A stretch of 64,000 nt of DNA from Tranzscheliella williamsii (taxonomy: Eukaryota > Basidiomycota > Ustilaginomycetes > Ustilaginales > Ustilaginaceae), in assembly GCA_023212725.1 (NCBI GenBank), contig JALBYF010000036.1, positions 124,001-188,000 on the forward strand. Direction: 5' to 3'. Shown one piece after another: positions 1-9,980 of the stretch. The first letter of the stretch is position 1. The number at the start of each line of letters is the position of its first letter. Made by a program: the position numbers and the translations under genes. The notes beneath the pieces were generated by a model. That model saw only the letters and a list, made by a program, of their open reading frames with translations. It was not told the DNA's origin and made no database searches.

Positions 1-652
1 CGGTGATGCCCTTGGACGCCGCGGCGGGGTCGGTCTTGGCGTAGACGATGAACGTGCTGGCGATCGGCGCGTTGGTGATCCACATCTTGCTGCCGTTCAG
101 CACGAAGTCGTCGCCGTGGCGCACCGCGGTGGTGGCCATACTGACCACGTCCGAGCCGGCACCGGGCTCGGACATGGCGAGGCTGCCGACCTTGGTGCCG
201 GCGACGAGGTCGGGGAGATACTTGTCCTTCTGTGCCTGGGTGCCGTGGCGGTTGAGCTGGTTGATGCACAGGTTCGAGTGGGCGCCGTACGAGAGCGCCA
301 CGGAGCCCGACGCGCGCGAAAGCTCCTCCATGACCAGCGTGTGCTCCAGATACCCCTTGCCCAGCCCGCCGTACTGCTCTGGCACCGTGATGCCCAGCAG
401 GCCCATCGCGCCCAGCTTGCTCCAGATCTCCCGCGGCGACGTGTTGTCGCGGTCAATGGCCGCCGCCTTGTCCGCAGGCAGCTCGGCAGCCGCAAACGCC
501 GCCACCGCCTCGCGCAGCTCCGTCTGCTCCTCGCTCAGCCCCGCCACATCCGTGTTGTAGAACGACAGCCCGCGCCGTCCACCAAACCCCCGGCCCACCG
601 CCACCGCCCGCCGCACCCGCCCACCCCAGCCTCGCAACACCGACATACCCAT
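1..652 (-). CDS. IVD: Isovaleryl-CoA dehydrogenase, mitochondrial (N-terminal part; runs off the left edge)
   Basis: Flavin (FAD) acyl-CoA dehydrogenase of leucine catabolism, oxidising isovaleryl-CoA to 3-methylcrotonyl-CoA in the mitochondrial matrix. About 217 residues of a protein usually near 420 are present. The first ~35 residues are Arg/Gly-rich without acidic residues, like a mitochondrial presequence. Family blocks follow: [12 protein letters not shown], a [20 protein letters not shown] block, [28 protein letters not shown] and [22 protein letters not shown]. The [12 protein letters not shown] block is typical of isovaleryl-CoA dehydrogenase rather than of short- or medium-chain enzymes. 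Two in-frame ATGs lie at 652 and 646; the first is used here. No intron is seen in this part. The FAD/substrate C-terminal domain and catalytic base are outside the window. Confidence 0.93.
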   Translation of the reverse strand, partial: MGMSVLRGWGGRVRRAVAVGRGFGGRRGLSFYNTDVAGLSEEQTELREAVAAFAAAELPADKAAAIDRDNTSPREIWSKLGAMGLLGITVPEQYGGLGKGYLEHTLVMEELSRASGSVALSYGAHSNLCINQLNRHGTQAQKDKYLPDLVAGTKVGSLAMSEPGAGSDVVSMATTAVRHGDDFVLNGSKMWITNAPIASTFIVYAKTDPAAASKGIT

Positions 653-1431
653 GTCCCCTCGTTTCGCTGTGTAGATGCGTTCGCCGTCGTTGGCAGCAGA
701 TATCCTAGTTCACACGCACCAGCAGATGAGGGCGCAGGAGCAACCCGTGCCCACTCGCCCCCTCTCTTACCCCCTTCGATCGTGTTTGCCCCGCACCGGC
801 AAGCCGCTCACCTTCCCCGCGCTCTTCGCATTTAGCGGTCGCCCGTCCGTGTCCGCGTAATCTAACATGGGTGCTCGACCCCTAACCAAGCAACTTTTCT
901 GTATCGAGCGGCTTTTCGTGACGCCAATTAATTGTCTGTTTCGTCGGAAAAGGCGTAGCCAAAATGGGGCAAATAAGGAATAATGGGGCTGGGAGAGATC
1001 CTCCGCCCTTCACCGGCTCAAGCCTCGCACACTGTAACTGCACACAGGATCCACAGACGGAACCTCGACGGTGACAAAGAGGTTCAGAAGCGAGAATGCG
1101 AGACAGTACAAAACGGATGGTGTCCAGGTGCATGTGAGTATAGCATGGGTCGAGCTGACGAGCGAGGCCGGGGGACACGATAGAGTCGCAGCCGTGACAG
1201 AACGGAGCGCAGAGGAAAAGAACCAAGTAGGGTATGTGTGGGTGGGAGACCAATGGCGGGTCGAGAGACCTGGTGACCAAAGACATTGAGCAAGGGGCAT
1301 GCATGGATGGGCCCAAAGGCAAACGTGTGAGCCTGGGCCGAATCGAAATGGGATACGAGAGGCCAGGTCGCGCTGGTCTGGGATGAGAGTGGGGTGCAAA
1401 GCTGGTAGCTGGATTCCAGGCCGGCTGCGCT
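653..1431. other. Intergenic: IVD promoter and LTO1 3' flank
   Basis: No gene recognised. It holds the upstream region of the minus-strand dehydrogenase and the 3' flank of the next minus-strand gene. Several open frames of 60-190 codons exist here, but they show no family motif and lack ATG-based, domain-like sequence. Confidence 0.6.
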
Positions 1432-2088
1432 TCAGTAGCCCAGCTGCGTTGGGTCGACACGTTTACCAGCGACCAGTACAGACTTGCCTGTGTCGGCGCC
1501 GGCGGCGGGGGACGTGCTGTCTTGCTCGGCGTGGCCTGTGCCAGCCTTCGGGCCCGGCGGCGCGGTTCGTGGTGGGACGCCCAGCACGGAGCATGTCAGC
1601 CGGTACTTGGCACGGATGCGTTCCAGCAGCGCCAGCATGTCGAGACCGGCCAGTTCCTCGTCGTTGGCGTCGTGATGCGCGGCGGCCTCCTCGGCCTCGT
1701 CGTCCGCTCGGGCGGCAGCACCCGATGCGGCGGCGTCCAGAGAAACATGGGACGAGCTGTTGCTCATCGGCAAGAAGCGAATCAACCGCTCCAGGCCGGC
1801 CAGGTGCTGCAATTGCTTGGCCTGCTTGCGCGAAGATGGACCCGAAGAACTGGCCTGTTCAAGCGCCGCCTTCCAGGTTAGCGCCAAGCCTTCATAGAAG
1901 CCCACCTCCTCCCACATTTCGTAACCCTTGTCGCGTCCCCACGCTCTGCCTTCGAATCTGCCATGCAGCGCGCCGTGCTCAAAGCCCTGGTCAAAGCCGG
2001 TTTGGTAGGCAGCCTCTTCGACATAATTGAGAGAATCCAAGTCGATAGTCACGCCCGCTGCATCGACATCGACCGAAGTGCTGGCCAT
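1432..2088 (-). CDS. LTO1: LTO1/ORAOV1-like protein (Yae1/Lto1 family, deca-GX3 motif)
   Basis: Single-exon protein of 218 residues. Residues ~30-68 carry glycines at every fourth position: GFDQGFEHGALHGRFEGRA, then G at WGRDKG, and GFYEG. This is the deca-GX3 signature of the Yae1/Lto1 family. In yeast the Yae1-Lto1 pair links the ABC ATPase Rli1/ABCE1 to the cytosolic iron-sulfur assembly targeting complex, supporting ribosome biogenesis and recycling. The middle (residues ~75-160) is Ala/Ser/acidic-rich and divergent, and the tail is disordered. The chain ends Leu-Gly-Tyr, which resembles the C-terminal hydrophobic-x-aromatic tripeptide used for recruitment to that complex. Lto1 is preferred over Yae1 because of length and C-terminus; a partner Yae1 is not in the window. 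Confidence 0.8.
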   Translation of the reverse strand: MASTSVDVDAAGVTIDLDSLNYVEEAAYQTGFDQGFEHGALHGRFEGRAWGRDKGYEMWEEVGFYEGLALTWKAALEQASSSGPSSRKQAKQLQHLAGLERLIRFLPMSNSSSHVSLDAAASGAAARADDEAEEAAAHHDANDEELAGLDMLALLERIRAKYRLTCSVLGVPPRTAPPGPKAGTGHAEQDSTSPAAGADTGKSVLVAGKRVDPTQLGY

Positions 2089-2262
2089 ACTGTCCGTCTT
2101 GGCCAGGCCGGCTGACCACCCTCGGCTCTGGGCGGCGAGGCTGGAATAAATTCGAAAGAAATAGATTTCCGCGGATAGGCAAGGTTATGGGATGGTGCAA
2201 GTTGGAAGTCAAGAGAGTGGGCAGCCAATTTCCAAAAATGAACGCCTGTTAGAGACGCCAAA

Positions 2263-5200
2263 TTAACGACGCGTCAGATTGTCGCTGGCTGAGCCCAAAC
2301 TCATCTGATGGGCCCCGCCATGACTGTTGCCGTTAACACCGCCGCTGCCGGCTCCGCCCACAGCTCCAACCTCGCCGTTTTGGCCAGAGCCGGAACTAGA
2401 TCCAGAGCCAAATCCAGAGCCAGAGCCAGTGCCAGAGCCAGGACCTGAACTGGCGAGTCCACCTGCGTTGGGTCCATTGCCAGCGTTCATGGCCGAGTTC
2501 GAGTTCATTCGGAAGAGCGGGTTTTTGCTGAAGCTCAGCCGGATACCGCCGTTTTTGATGGTCCCGCCGAGAGAATGGCCGTTGAGTTCCGACATGGCCT
2601 TGGAAGCGGTGTTCACCTCCTCGAACTCTACAAAGCACATAGGCCCATTCGACTTGAGTCGGAAGGAGAATTGTCGGAAGCCGCGGCAGTTGCCGAAAAG
2701 CGTCCGCAGCTGCTCTTCGATCTGCGAGAGAACCGCACTGGATGCATTGCTGGGCAGATTGCCGACAAATAGCGTGTTGACCGGAGGGTGGTTGTCGCCG
2801 ACCACAGCGCGGCTCGTCGGGCTGGATGAGTCTGGGCTTGCAAGTTCGATAGGCTTTGATGACGGCGGACCTCCCGCAAACGTATCTTCGCCAGGAGGCG
2901 AGCCGAGCTTCAGCTGGCCAAACCGAGAAGTAACAGATGGCTGGTTAACCGTCTGCTGCTGCTGCTGCTGCTGTTGCTGCTCATTTCCATCCAATCCTGC
3001 CGAATTGGGCGAGGAACCGCTGCGAACCGCCGACGGCTCTCCCCTACCAAAATCCTCCGGCTTGCCGCCCGCACCGGCGCCAGCGCTCAGCGCCGGATTA
3101 CCATGCCCACTATCGCTAGTCGGACCAGAGAGGGGTGCTGCTCCGCGGGAGCCCTGACGTTGGAAAGGTGGCCGAGAGAAACCTGGGGTAGGTCCGGAAC
3201 TGGCCACTGGGCCATACAACCCGGGCGGAGAACCGACACCTCCCCAATCTGGGCGGGCGATACCCGACGGCAGCGAGACACTTGGGCTCGTTGTAGATGG
3301 GTTGACTCGTCCAGGTGCGCCAAGGTGTCCCGGTCCCGACTCAGGACCATAGTAGTCTAACGGACCCATAGAGGCTCCCCACTTGTCCGAGCTGGGCTGT
3401 TGCTGTTGTTGAGAAGTGCGACTGAGATGCTCTGCACTGCTGCCACCGACGGGTGGGCGGAGACCAGGCGGGGGCCCTGAATTGAAAAAATCAGGGACGC
3501 CAAACATTTCTTGGGGAGACAGCAGGTCACCTGGCGTGCCCGATCCTCCGTTCCCCGTTGGTTGCTGGTGGTGCTGACTAGCGTAAGACTCGAAGTTGGG
3601 AGCTCCTCGGCCGGATGGAAACGGGCCAAAAGCAGATACAGCCGTAGACGAGCTTCCGGATCCGCTGCCTGGGGGCCCAGAGCGAGGATCAAACGGTCCA
3701 CCGGAGCCGAACGGAGGCGGAGGCTGTTGGCCCGAGGTGGCCGTGGATTGCGTACCTCCGGCAAGGACCATGCCGGGTGGAGGGAACGGCGGGATGCCAT
3801 CTGGCATTCCAGAGGATGATAAGACCGGCCTTTGCTTTGTATGAAGATTCTTCTTTGCCATCTCGGTCTTGAGCACGCATCCCTTCTCGACATCGATCTT
3901 GCGACCGTTGAGAGTATCGCGGGCCTCGATGGCTTCAGCACGCGTTCTAAACTTGGCAAACCCAATAATCTGCTTGATTTTGCCCGCTGCGGCGGCACTG
4001 GCAGCGGCACTCTGTGCGCTCAGGTTATTGGGGCCCAGCGAACTGGACAAGTTGCCCATATTAGCCAATGATGAGAAGGTGTCAGTTGCTCCAGCTCGAG
4101 AAAGGGCGAGGGTGAGATTTTGGTCTTCCCAGGCACTGCCAGCGCTGTTTGGCATGTCATATGATCCAGATCCGGGCATGTTGACAGCCTGGTATGGACC
4201 GCCGGGCCCGGACGAGAGTGCTCCACCGCCGTCCGAGTTCCGGCCTGCTGGGCCTGTACTGACAAGGCCAGGCGGTATCTTCAGAGTCGATGCCTCAAAA
4301 CCCTTCGCAAAGAGGAACATGTTTGCAAACTCTCGCTCGGTCATGTCGTCAGGAAAACCAACTATGAAAACCGTGGTGATCTCCTCAGCAAGGCCTCCTT
4401 GTCCTCCCAAACCTGTCGTGTTGCTGATGGAACCTTGAGCGCCATGCTGTTGTAGCTGCTGGCCCTGCATGGCCATGGCTTGCTGTGATTGCATCTGTTG
4501 ATGGTGATAGTGCATCAGGCTACGAGGGCTAAGGTTACCTCCAGGCGGCATCGGGGGCATTCCTTGAGCGCCGCCGCCGCCGCCGAATTGCTGCCGGTTG
4601 GCAAAGTCATCGATGCTAGGATTCCTGGGATTTCCGGCATTTCCGGCGTGCGGTCCGGATCCGAACGGTAGCTCTTCTCTCCCGATAAGAAAGTGGCCAG
4701 CGGGCAAACCAAAACGGGAGGCAAAGGCCTCTTGCTCTTGACTTGCTGATAACGAAAAGCCTCGCGGTTCTACTCCAGCAGAGGATGGGAAAGCGGCGTC
4801 CATGGGATCCGAGGTCGAGAGCGAGGTGAGAGTGGTTCCCTTGGAGAGATCTGACGAGGAAAGGTGAGAACCATTAGGAGAGAAGAGTTCGTTGTAGCCC
4901 AGAAAGGGCTCTGCTCCAGGTGAAACAGCAATGTTGGAATGGATCGAGGGCTTGCGAGAAGCACCGCTTCTCAATGCCGCTGATTGGGACGGTTGTGTTG
5001 CCTGACCGATCGAGTTCCATCTGTCGCTCGGATCACCCATCGGGAAATTGAACGATCGTTTTGTCGGGGATGGAGATCGCCCACCTGAACTTCCACCGTT
5101 ATCTGTCGGCTGTGGAGAGGTCAAACGCGGATACGGTTGCATGGCTCTGGGCGCAGCCAATGAGGGAGCGTGGTTCATGTGTGCTTGCGACGGTGAGGTA

Positions 5201-5553
5201 TGCGAAGCCAGCGGGCGAAAATGGGACGATTCTGGCAAAAAGGGAGCCTGGTAACCTTGTGGTGTGGATGTCGATGCAGACGGTGAATGCACGGAGTTGG
5301 TAAACTTTCGTGAACGGGGCTGAAATCCAAAGCCGTCTGCAAGTGGATGAGGATTCGAGCTCCAAAGATCGTTGAAAGAAGCCTGATTATGGTCCAGTAG
5401 GTGGGCGCCGTCAGGCATAGTCCTTGGGATGGTCAAGGATGGCTGGGAGAAGCTTGGCCCAGCGAAGGGCACGAAGGACCGGTCAGACAGGAACGTGTCG
5501 GCTCTGAACGTCTCTGGTATTGTGTTGTGGCTGGACACTGAGACAGTAGACAT
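2263..5553 (-). CDS. Whi3-like RNA-binding protein with two RRM domains
   Basis: One uninterrupted frame of 1096 residues. An N-terminal ~380-residue Ser/Pro/Gln-rich region precedes RRM1, which begins near residue 389 with the RNP2-like strand VFIVGF and closes near 560 with IIGFAKF (RNP1-like), AEAIEARDTLNGRKI and an MAKKNL end. About 110 low-complexity residues separate the two halves. A ~350-residue Gly/Pro/Ser linker with a Gln run follows, then RRM2 at ~920-1012 (NTLFVGNLPSNAS, MCFVEFEEVNTASKAMSELNG). The C-terminus is Gly/Ser-rich. This order, with the C-terminal RRM followed by LSFSKNPLF, matches the Whi3/Mde7 type. In yeasts Whi3 binds mRNAs such as CLN3 and forms condensates that influence cell size and polarity; a similar role here is inference. 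A Whi3-like assignment is firmer than any gene name. Confidence 0.85.
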   Translation of the reverse strand: MSTVSVSSHNTIPETFRADTFLSDRSFVPFAGPSFSQPSLTIPRTMPDGAHLLDHNQASFNDLWSSNPHPLADGFGFQPRSRKFTNSVHSPSASTSTPQGYQAPFLPESSHFRPLASHTSPSQAHMNHAPSLAAPRAMQPYPRLTSPQPTDNGGSSGGRSPSPTKRSFNFPMGDPSDRWNSIGQATQPSQSAALRSGASRKPSIHSNIAVSPGAEPFLGYNELFSPNGSHLSSSDLSKGTTLTSLSTSDPMDAAFPSSAGVEPRGFSLSASQEQEAFASRFGLPAGHFLIGREELPFGSGPHAGNAGNPRNPSIDDFANRQQFGGGGGAQGMPPMPPGGNLSPRSLMHYHHQQMQSQQAMAMQGQQLQQHGAQGSISNTTGLGGQGGLAEEITTVFIVGFPDDMTEREFANMFLFAKGFEASTLKIPPGLVSTGPAGRNSDGGGALSSGPGGPYQAVNMPGSGSYDMPNSAGSAWEDQNLTLALSRAGATDTFSSLANMGNLSSSLGPNNLSAQSAAASAAAAGKIKQIIGFAKFRTRAEAIEARDTLNGRKIDVEKGCVLKTEMAKKNLHTKQRPVLSSSGMPDGIPPFPPPGMVLAGGTQSTATSGQQPPPPFGSGGPFDPRSGPPGSGSGSSSTAVSAFGPFPSGRGAPNFESYASQHHQQPTGNGGSGTPGDLLSPQEMFGVPDFFNSGPPPGLRPPVGGSSAEHLSRTSQQQQQPSSDKWGASMGPLDYYGPESGPGHLGAPGRVNPSTTSPSVSLPSGIARPDWGGVGSPPGLYGPVASSGPTPGFSRPPFQRQGSRGAAPLSGPTSDSGHGNPALSAGAGAGGKPEDFGRGEPSAVRSGSSPNSAGLDGNEQQQQQQQQQTVNQPSVTSRFGQLKLGSPPGEDTFAGGPPSSKPIELASPDSSSPTSRAVVGDNHPPVNTLFVGNLPSNASSAVLSQIEEQLRTLFGNCRGFRQFSFRLKSNGPMCFVEFEEVNTASKAMSELNGHSLGGTIKNGGIRLSFSKNPLFRMNSNSAMNAGNGPNAGGLASSGPGSGTGSGSGFGSGSSSGSGQNGEVGAVGGAGSGGVNGNSHGGAHQMSLGSASDNLTRR
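2953..2980. repeat. CTG/CAG microsatellite (poly-Gln in the Whi3-like protein)
   Basis: Near-perfect CTG triplets with one TTG interruption on the plus strand, encoding a run of about nine Gln near residue 860 of the minus-strand protein. A length-variable tract in a disordered linker. Confidence 0.85.
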
Positions 5554-8364
5554 GGGCGGGCCGATGGAAGCCAGACGCCGTGTACCCGCCGAACGTTGGC
5601 CGATGCCTAGCTACAGGGCTTTGGGCAGGGGTAAGCAAGATACCACCGAAGGACCCGAGCCCGATTCAGGCAACGCACAAGTCTACAGGGATTGTGACGC
5701 GTCGGCGCGATGGCAGATGGGTGGTATCGCGTCCTCGAAATAGGAAAATGGTTGGTAGTAGCGAATATCTCGAATGACGATGAGCGAACGGCCGAGGGAA
5801 GTGCCAATGGCGATGACGTGCGACCAATGCCGAGTTGGATTGTGTAGATCCGTTGATGCTGAGGAGGCTGGTGCGGAGCGGTGTCGGAAGAAGGATGGGA
5901 TGGACCCTGGAAAATGATTTGCAATGCCGATGCGAGGTGGTAGCGAATGAAGTTTGCAGAGAAGATCAGTCGTCGACGGGGTGTGTACGATGACAAGACC
6001 AGAACCGGATGGAAGAGAATAGACTCGAGAGGAGGAGGTGATAAACAAGTAGCGATGCTGGGATTGAAGGACGGACCAGAGGACGAGGGATGGTGGTAGA
6101 GGAAGAGGGCCCGCACGAGAGAAGCGGATGAAGAGGAACCGGGAGAGGGAAATGGAAAGAGGGCAGCGATAGAACAGCGGATGGATGAGGGCGGGGCTGG
6201 CTCGAGGAAGGGCGGAGGAACGGATGGAATGGCTAGGTTGCCTTGCATGCGTTCTTTGACTCAAGCCAGATCCAAGAGACGGCTAAGAGGGGAGCGGCAC
6301 TTTTCGAGTAGGCTAACGTTAAAAGTGGCATCCAGCTCTTCTGCCTCAGCTGGTTTTTTTTGGCGTTGTCCTCCCCTGTCGTGTTCGTCGTGACGGGTAA
6401 AGAGGCACCTCCTTTCCACTCGCAGACCCGCAGCCACGCACGACCTGTCGCTTGATGTCGCTTGGCCACGGCTCCAACATGGCCTACGATCTGCCCTTTA
6501 CGAGTGCCAGTGCTTGCGCAGCCCTCCTCTCTCCTTTGGGGTTGGCTGTGAATCATCGCACCAGGCAGTCGAAAAGAAGCGCAGATCGGGAATCGAAGAG
6601 ACTGGCCAAGTGCCCGAATGGACATCCCAGAGTCCACGAGAGGCCGTCGCGTTGATTGCGCTGAAGCGTGCGACCGAGACTGGCGTCGTGCCCGAAATCG
6701 CCGTTCCTGCAAGTCAAGGCTTATTGATCTTGCCAACGCGACCGTGTCGAGGCGAGCGAGCGAGCGTGAGAGAGAGTGACGGCGCAAGTGCCTGCATTAG
6801 CAGTCGCGTTCGAACGCGCGTCACGTCAGAGGGCATGGGCCAACTCCAGAAAATGGGTATTCGACGCCGGATCGGAATCTGGAGTTGAAAGCTGTTACTC
6901 AAGTAGGTAGAATACCAAAGCCTACCGAGAGAAAAGCCACGCTTTTGCCCTTGAACCCTTGCCCATCCCCAAACAATCAAGTCTAAATTCAGGAATCAGG
7001 GCGCGTCAGCAAGAGCGCTGCGAGAGCGCGCGCGCGTGTTCGCCCGGACAATATTTTGCTGAGCTTTGTGGGACTAGGGGCGCGGTGTTAAATCGACCGA
7101 CCTTGACGACAGAGAGACAGAGAAATGGTCCAGCTTCGCAGCCGACAAGGCGCCCGACGTAGTGATCTTCTGTGATGGCTGCGATGGCGTCGCCAACATA
7201 GCCGGCAGCGTCAGACGGTTCAGCCTCGGATCCGCTGCCTTGAGACCATCCAACGTTGCATGGCGCAGGCAGCGAGCAGAGACTTCGCCGGCTCCTGGCT
7301 ACCTTGTGGTCTGTGACTTGTTGCTGGGTGACATGGTGTTAGATCCCTGCTTACCAACCATAGGATTTTTCCCGTCGTGACCTTGGAGGATCAACTTGGT
7401 CGTTTCAACAGCCATGTGTTGCGCCAAGCCGCAGGGGTGAGGCACCTTTCGTAGCGTGACGGAACGACAGAAGGTGTACGGCGGTACACGGCAACATCTA
7501 CGGGGTGGCAGCCTCGGCCGCAGTCTTCAGAAGCTGCCTTGTGGGGACACCTACGGAGGAAGCGCGTGCGGGCAGCTGCTACTGAGCATAGTGCTGAGCG
7601 GTCCGACTTTTGCCGTGTAATAGCATAGAGCCAGGTGCTAAGTAGGCAGGCAGGCAAGGTGGCGGTCTGGGGTGAGGAGGATGGGGCTGGTCGCGGTGTG
7701 GGAGCGATTTGTTCGGCGTGGTGTGTGCGTTGTTAGCCTCTGAGCTGAGCAATCAAAATCCGGATTGCCTCGTTGACATCACAAAGGGTTGCAGCGATCG
7801 AGGCGGCGCACCTATCTCGACCGAAAGAGCGCACGCCGATGGGATGGGTGCGAGATGCGAGATCCGAGTGCCGTCCAAACTCTGCCCGCTCATCGTAGCA
7901 TCGGCCTGCCAAAATACCAGTCCAGCAGCTGCGAAACTCCTCTTCTGTAGCCCATCCGGACGATAAAGCGGACAGACGAACAGAGTCATGCCTGACCCGC
8001 GGGACGATATTCGCGCTGGTCACCGTCTCTACGACACAGCATGCGCAGTGCGAACGTTGCAGACACTCTCACTGCAAGACATGGAAAGCAGCTCACGACG
8101 AGGCAATCCAGCTGAATCAAGCCGTCTTTTCGAAAGCCTCCCTCTGTGCGTGCCTTTGTGCCTATATGCGCTCGGAAAAGGACCCGACTGAAATGCAACA
8201 TGTCATGCAGGAATGGCCAGTAGGATGCTTCGATATGGTACAAGTGGGTCAAGATAAGACACGACAGGAAAGTGCCTTGCGATGGAAGCCATCACCGCTG
8301 ACCGAGTTTTTGGTGTGGGTGGCATCAGACGGATGCGCAGAGAGGGGTAGCGGAAGTTGGGTCG
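5554..8364. other. Gene-free 2.8 kb interval upstream of the Whi3-like gene
   Basis: No supported gene. The part next to 5554 is purine-rich on the plus strand and is probably the long 5' leader/promoter of the minus-strand Whi3-like gene. The remainder includes the 3' flank of eIF3k. Open frames up to ~210 codons are seen, but none has a recognisable domain or consistent coding character. An unannotated non-coding RNA or lineage-specific small gene cannot be excluded. Confidence 0.5.
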
Positions 8365-9612
8365 TTAAGCGCGAAGAAGGGGAGACTGCGCCTGGGAGAG
8401 GAACTTGTGCAGCTGTTCAAGGTTGATCTCTTCGCGGATGACGGTGGCCTTGATCTCGTTGTCCGGGTTGGCGGGTACGGCGACGGTGCCGTTCTCGATC
8501 TTCCAGCCGGGCTGGGCGCTGATAAAGGTGTGCAGGTCCGAGCCGGACAGGTTGAGGTAGCTGCCGATGCGCTGCTCGCTGATGTTCGTAAAAGAGCCCT
8601 TAACCGAGTTGAGCGCTACTCTACGGGCGGCGTTGTCGAACTCGGAGATCTTGGCGGCGTACTCGCGCACGTCTGAGTAGTCATCCGTGGCCAGCGTGCT
8701 CCAGAATTCGCGGAACTTGGCCTGGAAGAGGAGCGAATTGAGGTGAGACAAACGCACGATCAGAGGGTCGGTGAGGTGACCTGCCGAGACGACGTCCCTG
8801 GGATTTTCTGTGATCTTCTCCTCGTCCTCGTCCTCGGGAACATCATCTGCGGCCGGAGTCTCCTTCTCCGCCTTGGCAGGGATCGTTGGCAACGGGGCTT
8901 CGCCAAGGAGAGCGAGGCAGAGGCTGAAGTCAGGCAAAGGAGCAGCGACAAGCGCCTTGAGAAGAATGTTGACTACGACAACATAGTTGAAGTCGGCAGG
9001 GTTGAACTGGTAGCTGCGGGCGCGGTGTCGCACGGCCAAGTATAGCAGAAGAAACAGTAATATTGAGTCAGTACTCGGGTCTATATGTTCCAGCCTGTAC
9101 CACTCAGATCCGGCTGCGAGACCGACGCCCCGGCATTGGACCTCAGAGGATGGAGAGGTTGCGGTTGCGGAGCGCGTTGAGATCAGATAGAGCTAATATA
9201 GATGCGCGTCATCGACAGCCCGGGGCTTCACTCCCAAGCTGACAGTCGCTAAGCATTTTTGTAATCAAGGATCATCCTGTTAACCGCGCGGCGGACACAG
9301 CTCGGAGGAAAGAGACGGAGTGCAGAGGGCCCTGGTCCGGTCCAGGCAGGCGGGCAACCTTCCGGCAGCGGCGGAAGATCTGATTGTGGCCGTACGAGGC
9401 GTGCAGAAACTTGACTGAACTTACAGTTTCAGGATGGAGAGATTGGCCAGGAGGTCGTAGGTCCCGTCATCGAGCTGCTGCGCAAGATAGTCGTGCAGGA
9501 CGTCGAGGTTTTGAGGGTTGTATCGGTCGACGCCGGCAATGAGCTGCTGGATGTGCTCGGGCCGCGACGACGGCGAAACCCATTGGGACGCAGAAGCGGA
9601 TTCGGTGGCCAT
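8365..9612 (-). CDS. EIF3K: Eukaryotic translation initiation factor 3 subunit K
   Basis: Non-core subunit of eIF3, the multiprotein complex on the 40S ribosome in translation initiation. Exon 1 is 9612-9425 and exon 2 is 9013-8365, separated by a 411-bp intron (donor GTAAGT, acceptor GCAG). The phases join within a Leu codon and give 278 residues, somewhat longer than the usual ~220-240. Residues ~20-65 contain HIQQLIAGVDRYNPQNLDVL, YDLLANLSILKL and YQFNPADFN. The last half is the winged-helix-like CSN8/PSMD8/EIF3K end, with LTDPLIVRLSHLNSLLFQAK and IREEINLEQLHKFLSQAQ. An acidic Asp/Glu insert sits near residues 115-130. The start is the ATG at 9612; the open frame beyond it lacks homology. 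It is divergent from the isomerase gene. The subunit is absent from Saccharomyces cerevisiae. Confidence 0.92.
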
Positions 9613-9980
9613 CTTTTGAAGAGAGAAGACTGTATAAGCTGGTACGGATAACGGCGTGGAAGTGACACGATAGGAAAGCGTTGTGGGCAGAGATGAGCAA
9701 TCCACCGTCGATGGGTCGAAGCAGGCGCGAAGAAAAGTGCCAATGAATCCATCTTCTCACCATTATTCCACTTCAACAGACCTATTCAAAATCACGTGAT
9801 GACTCGATACAATTTGCCTCTGATGTGCAAGCCAGAATTCGAACAAGGCTGCAAAGTTCGAATTCAACGTCGATAGGCTGTCATACGCGCTAGAAAGTGT
9901 CAAGTGCGTGCGACTGTAGGCGCACTTGCCACCCACACCATAACCCCTTTCACCCGCGACGTCGCCTACGGAGGAGAGCC
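9613..9980. promoter_or_regulatory. Shared divergent promoter of eIF3k and isopentenyl-diphosphate isomerase
   Basis: A 368-bp interval separates two start codons on opposite strands. It is AT-richer than its surroundings and includes an ATCACGTGAT palindrome and two GAATTC-centred stretches near 9837 and 9860. No gene is seen inside. Confidence 0.6.
9791..9800. promoter_or_regulatory. Palindromic E-box ATCACGTGAT
   Basis: A perfect 10-bp palindrome with a CACGTG core, the class bound by fungal bHLH proteins (Cbf1/SREBP-like). It lies about 180 bp from each of two divergent start codons. That it is a binding site is inferred from sequence only. Confidence 0.45.
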
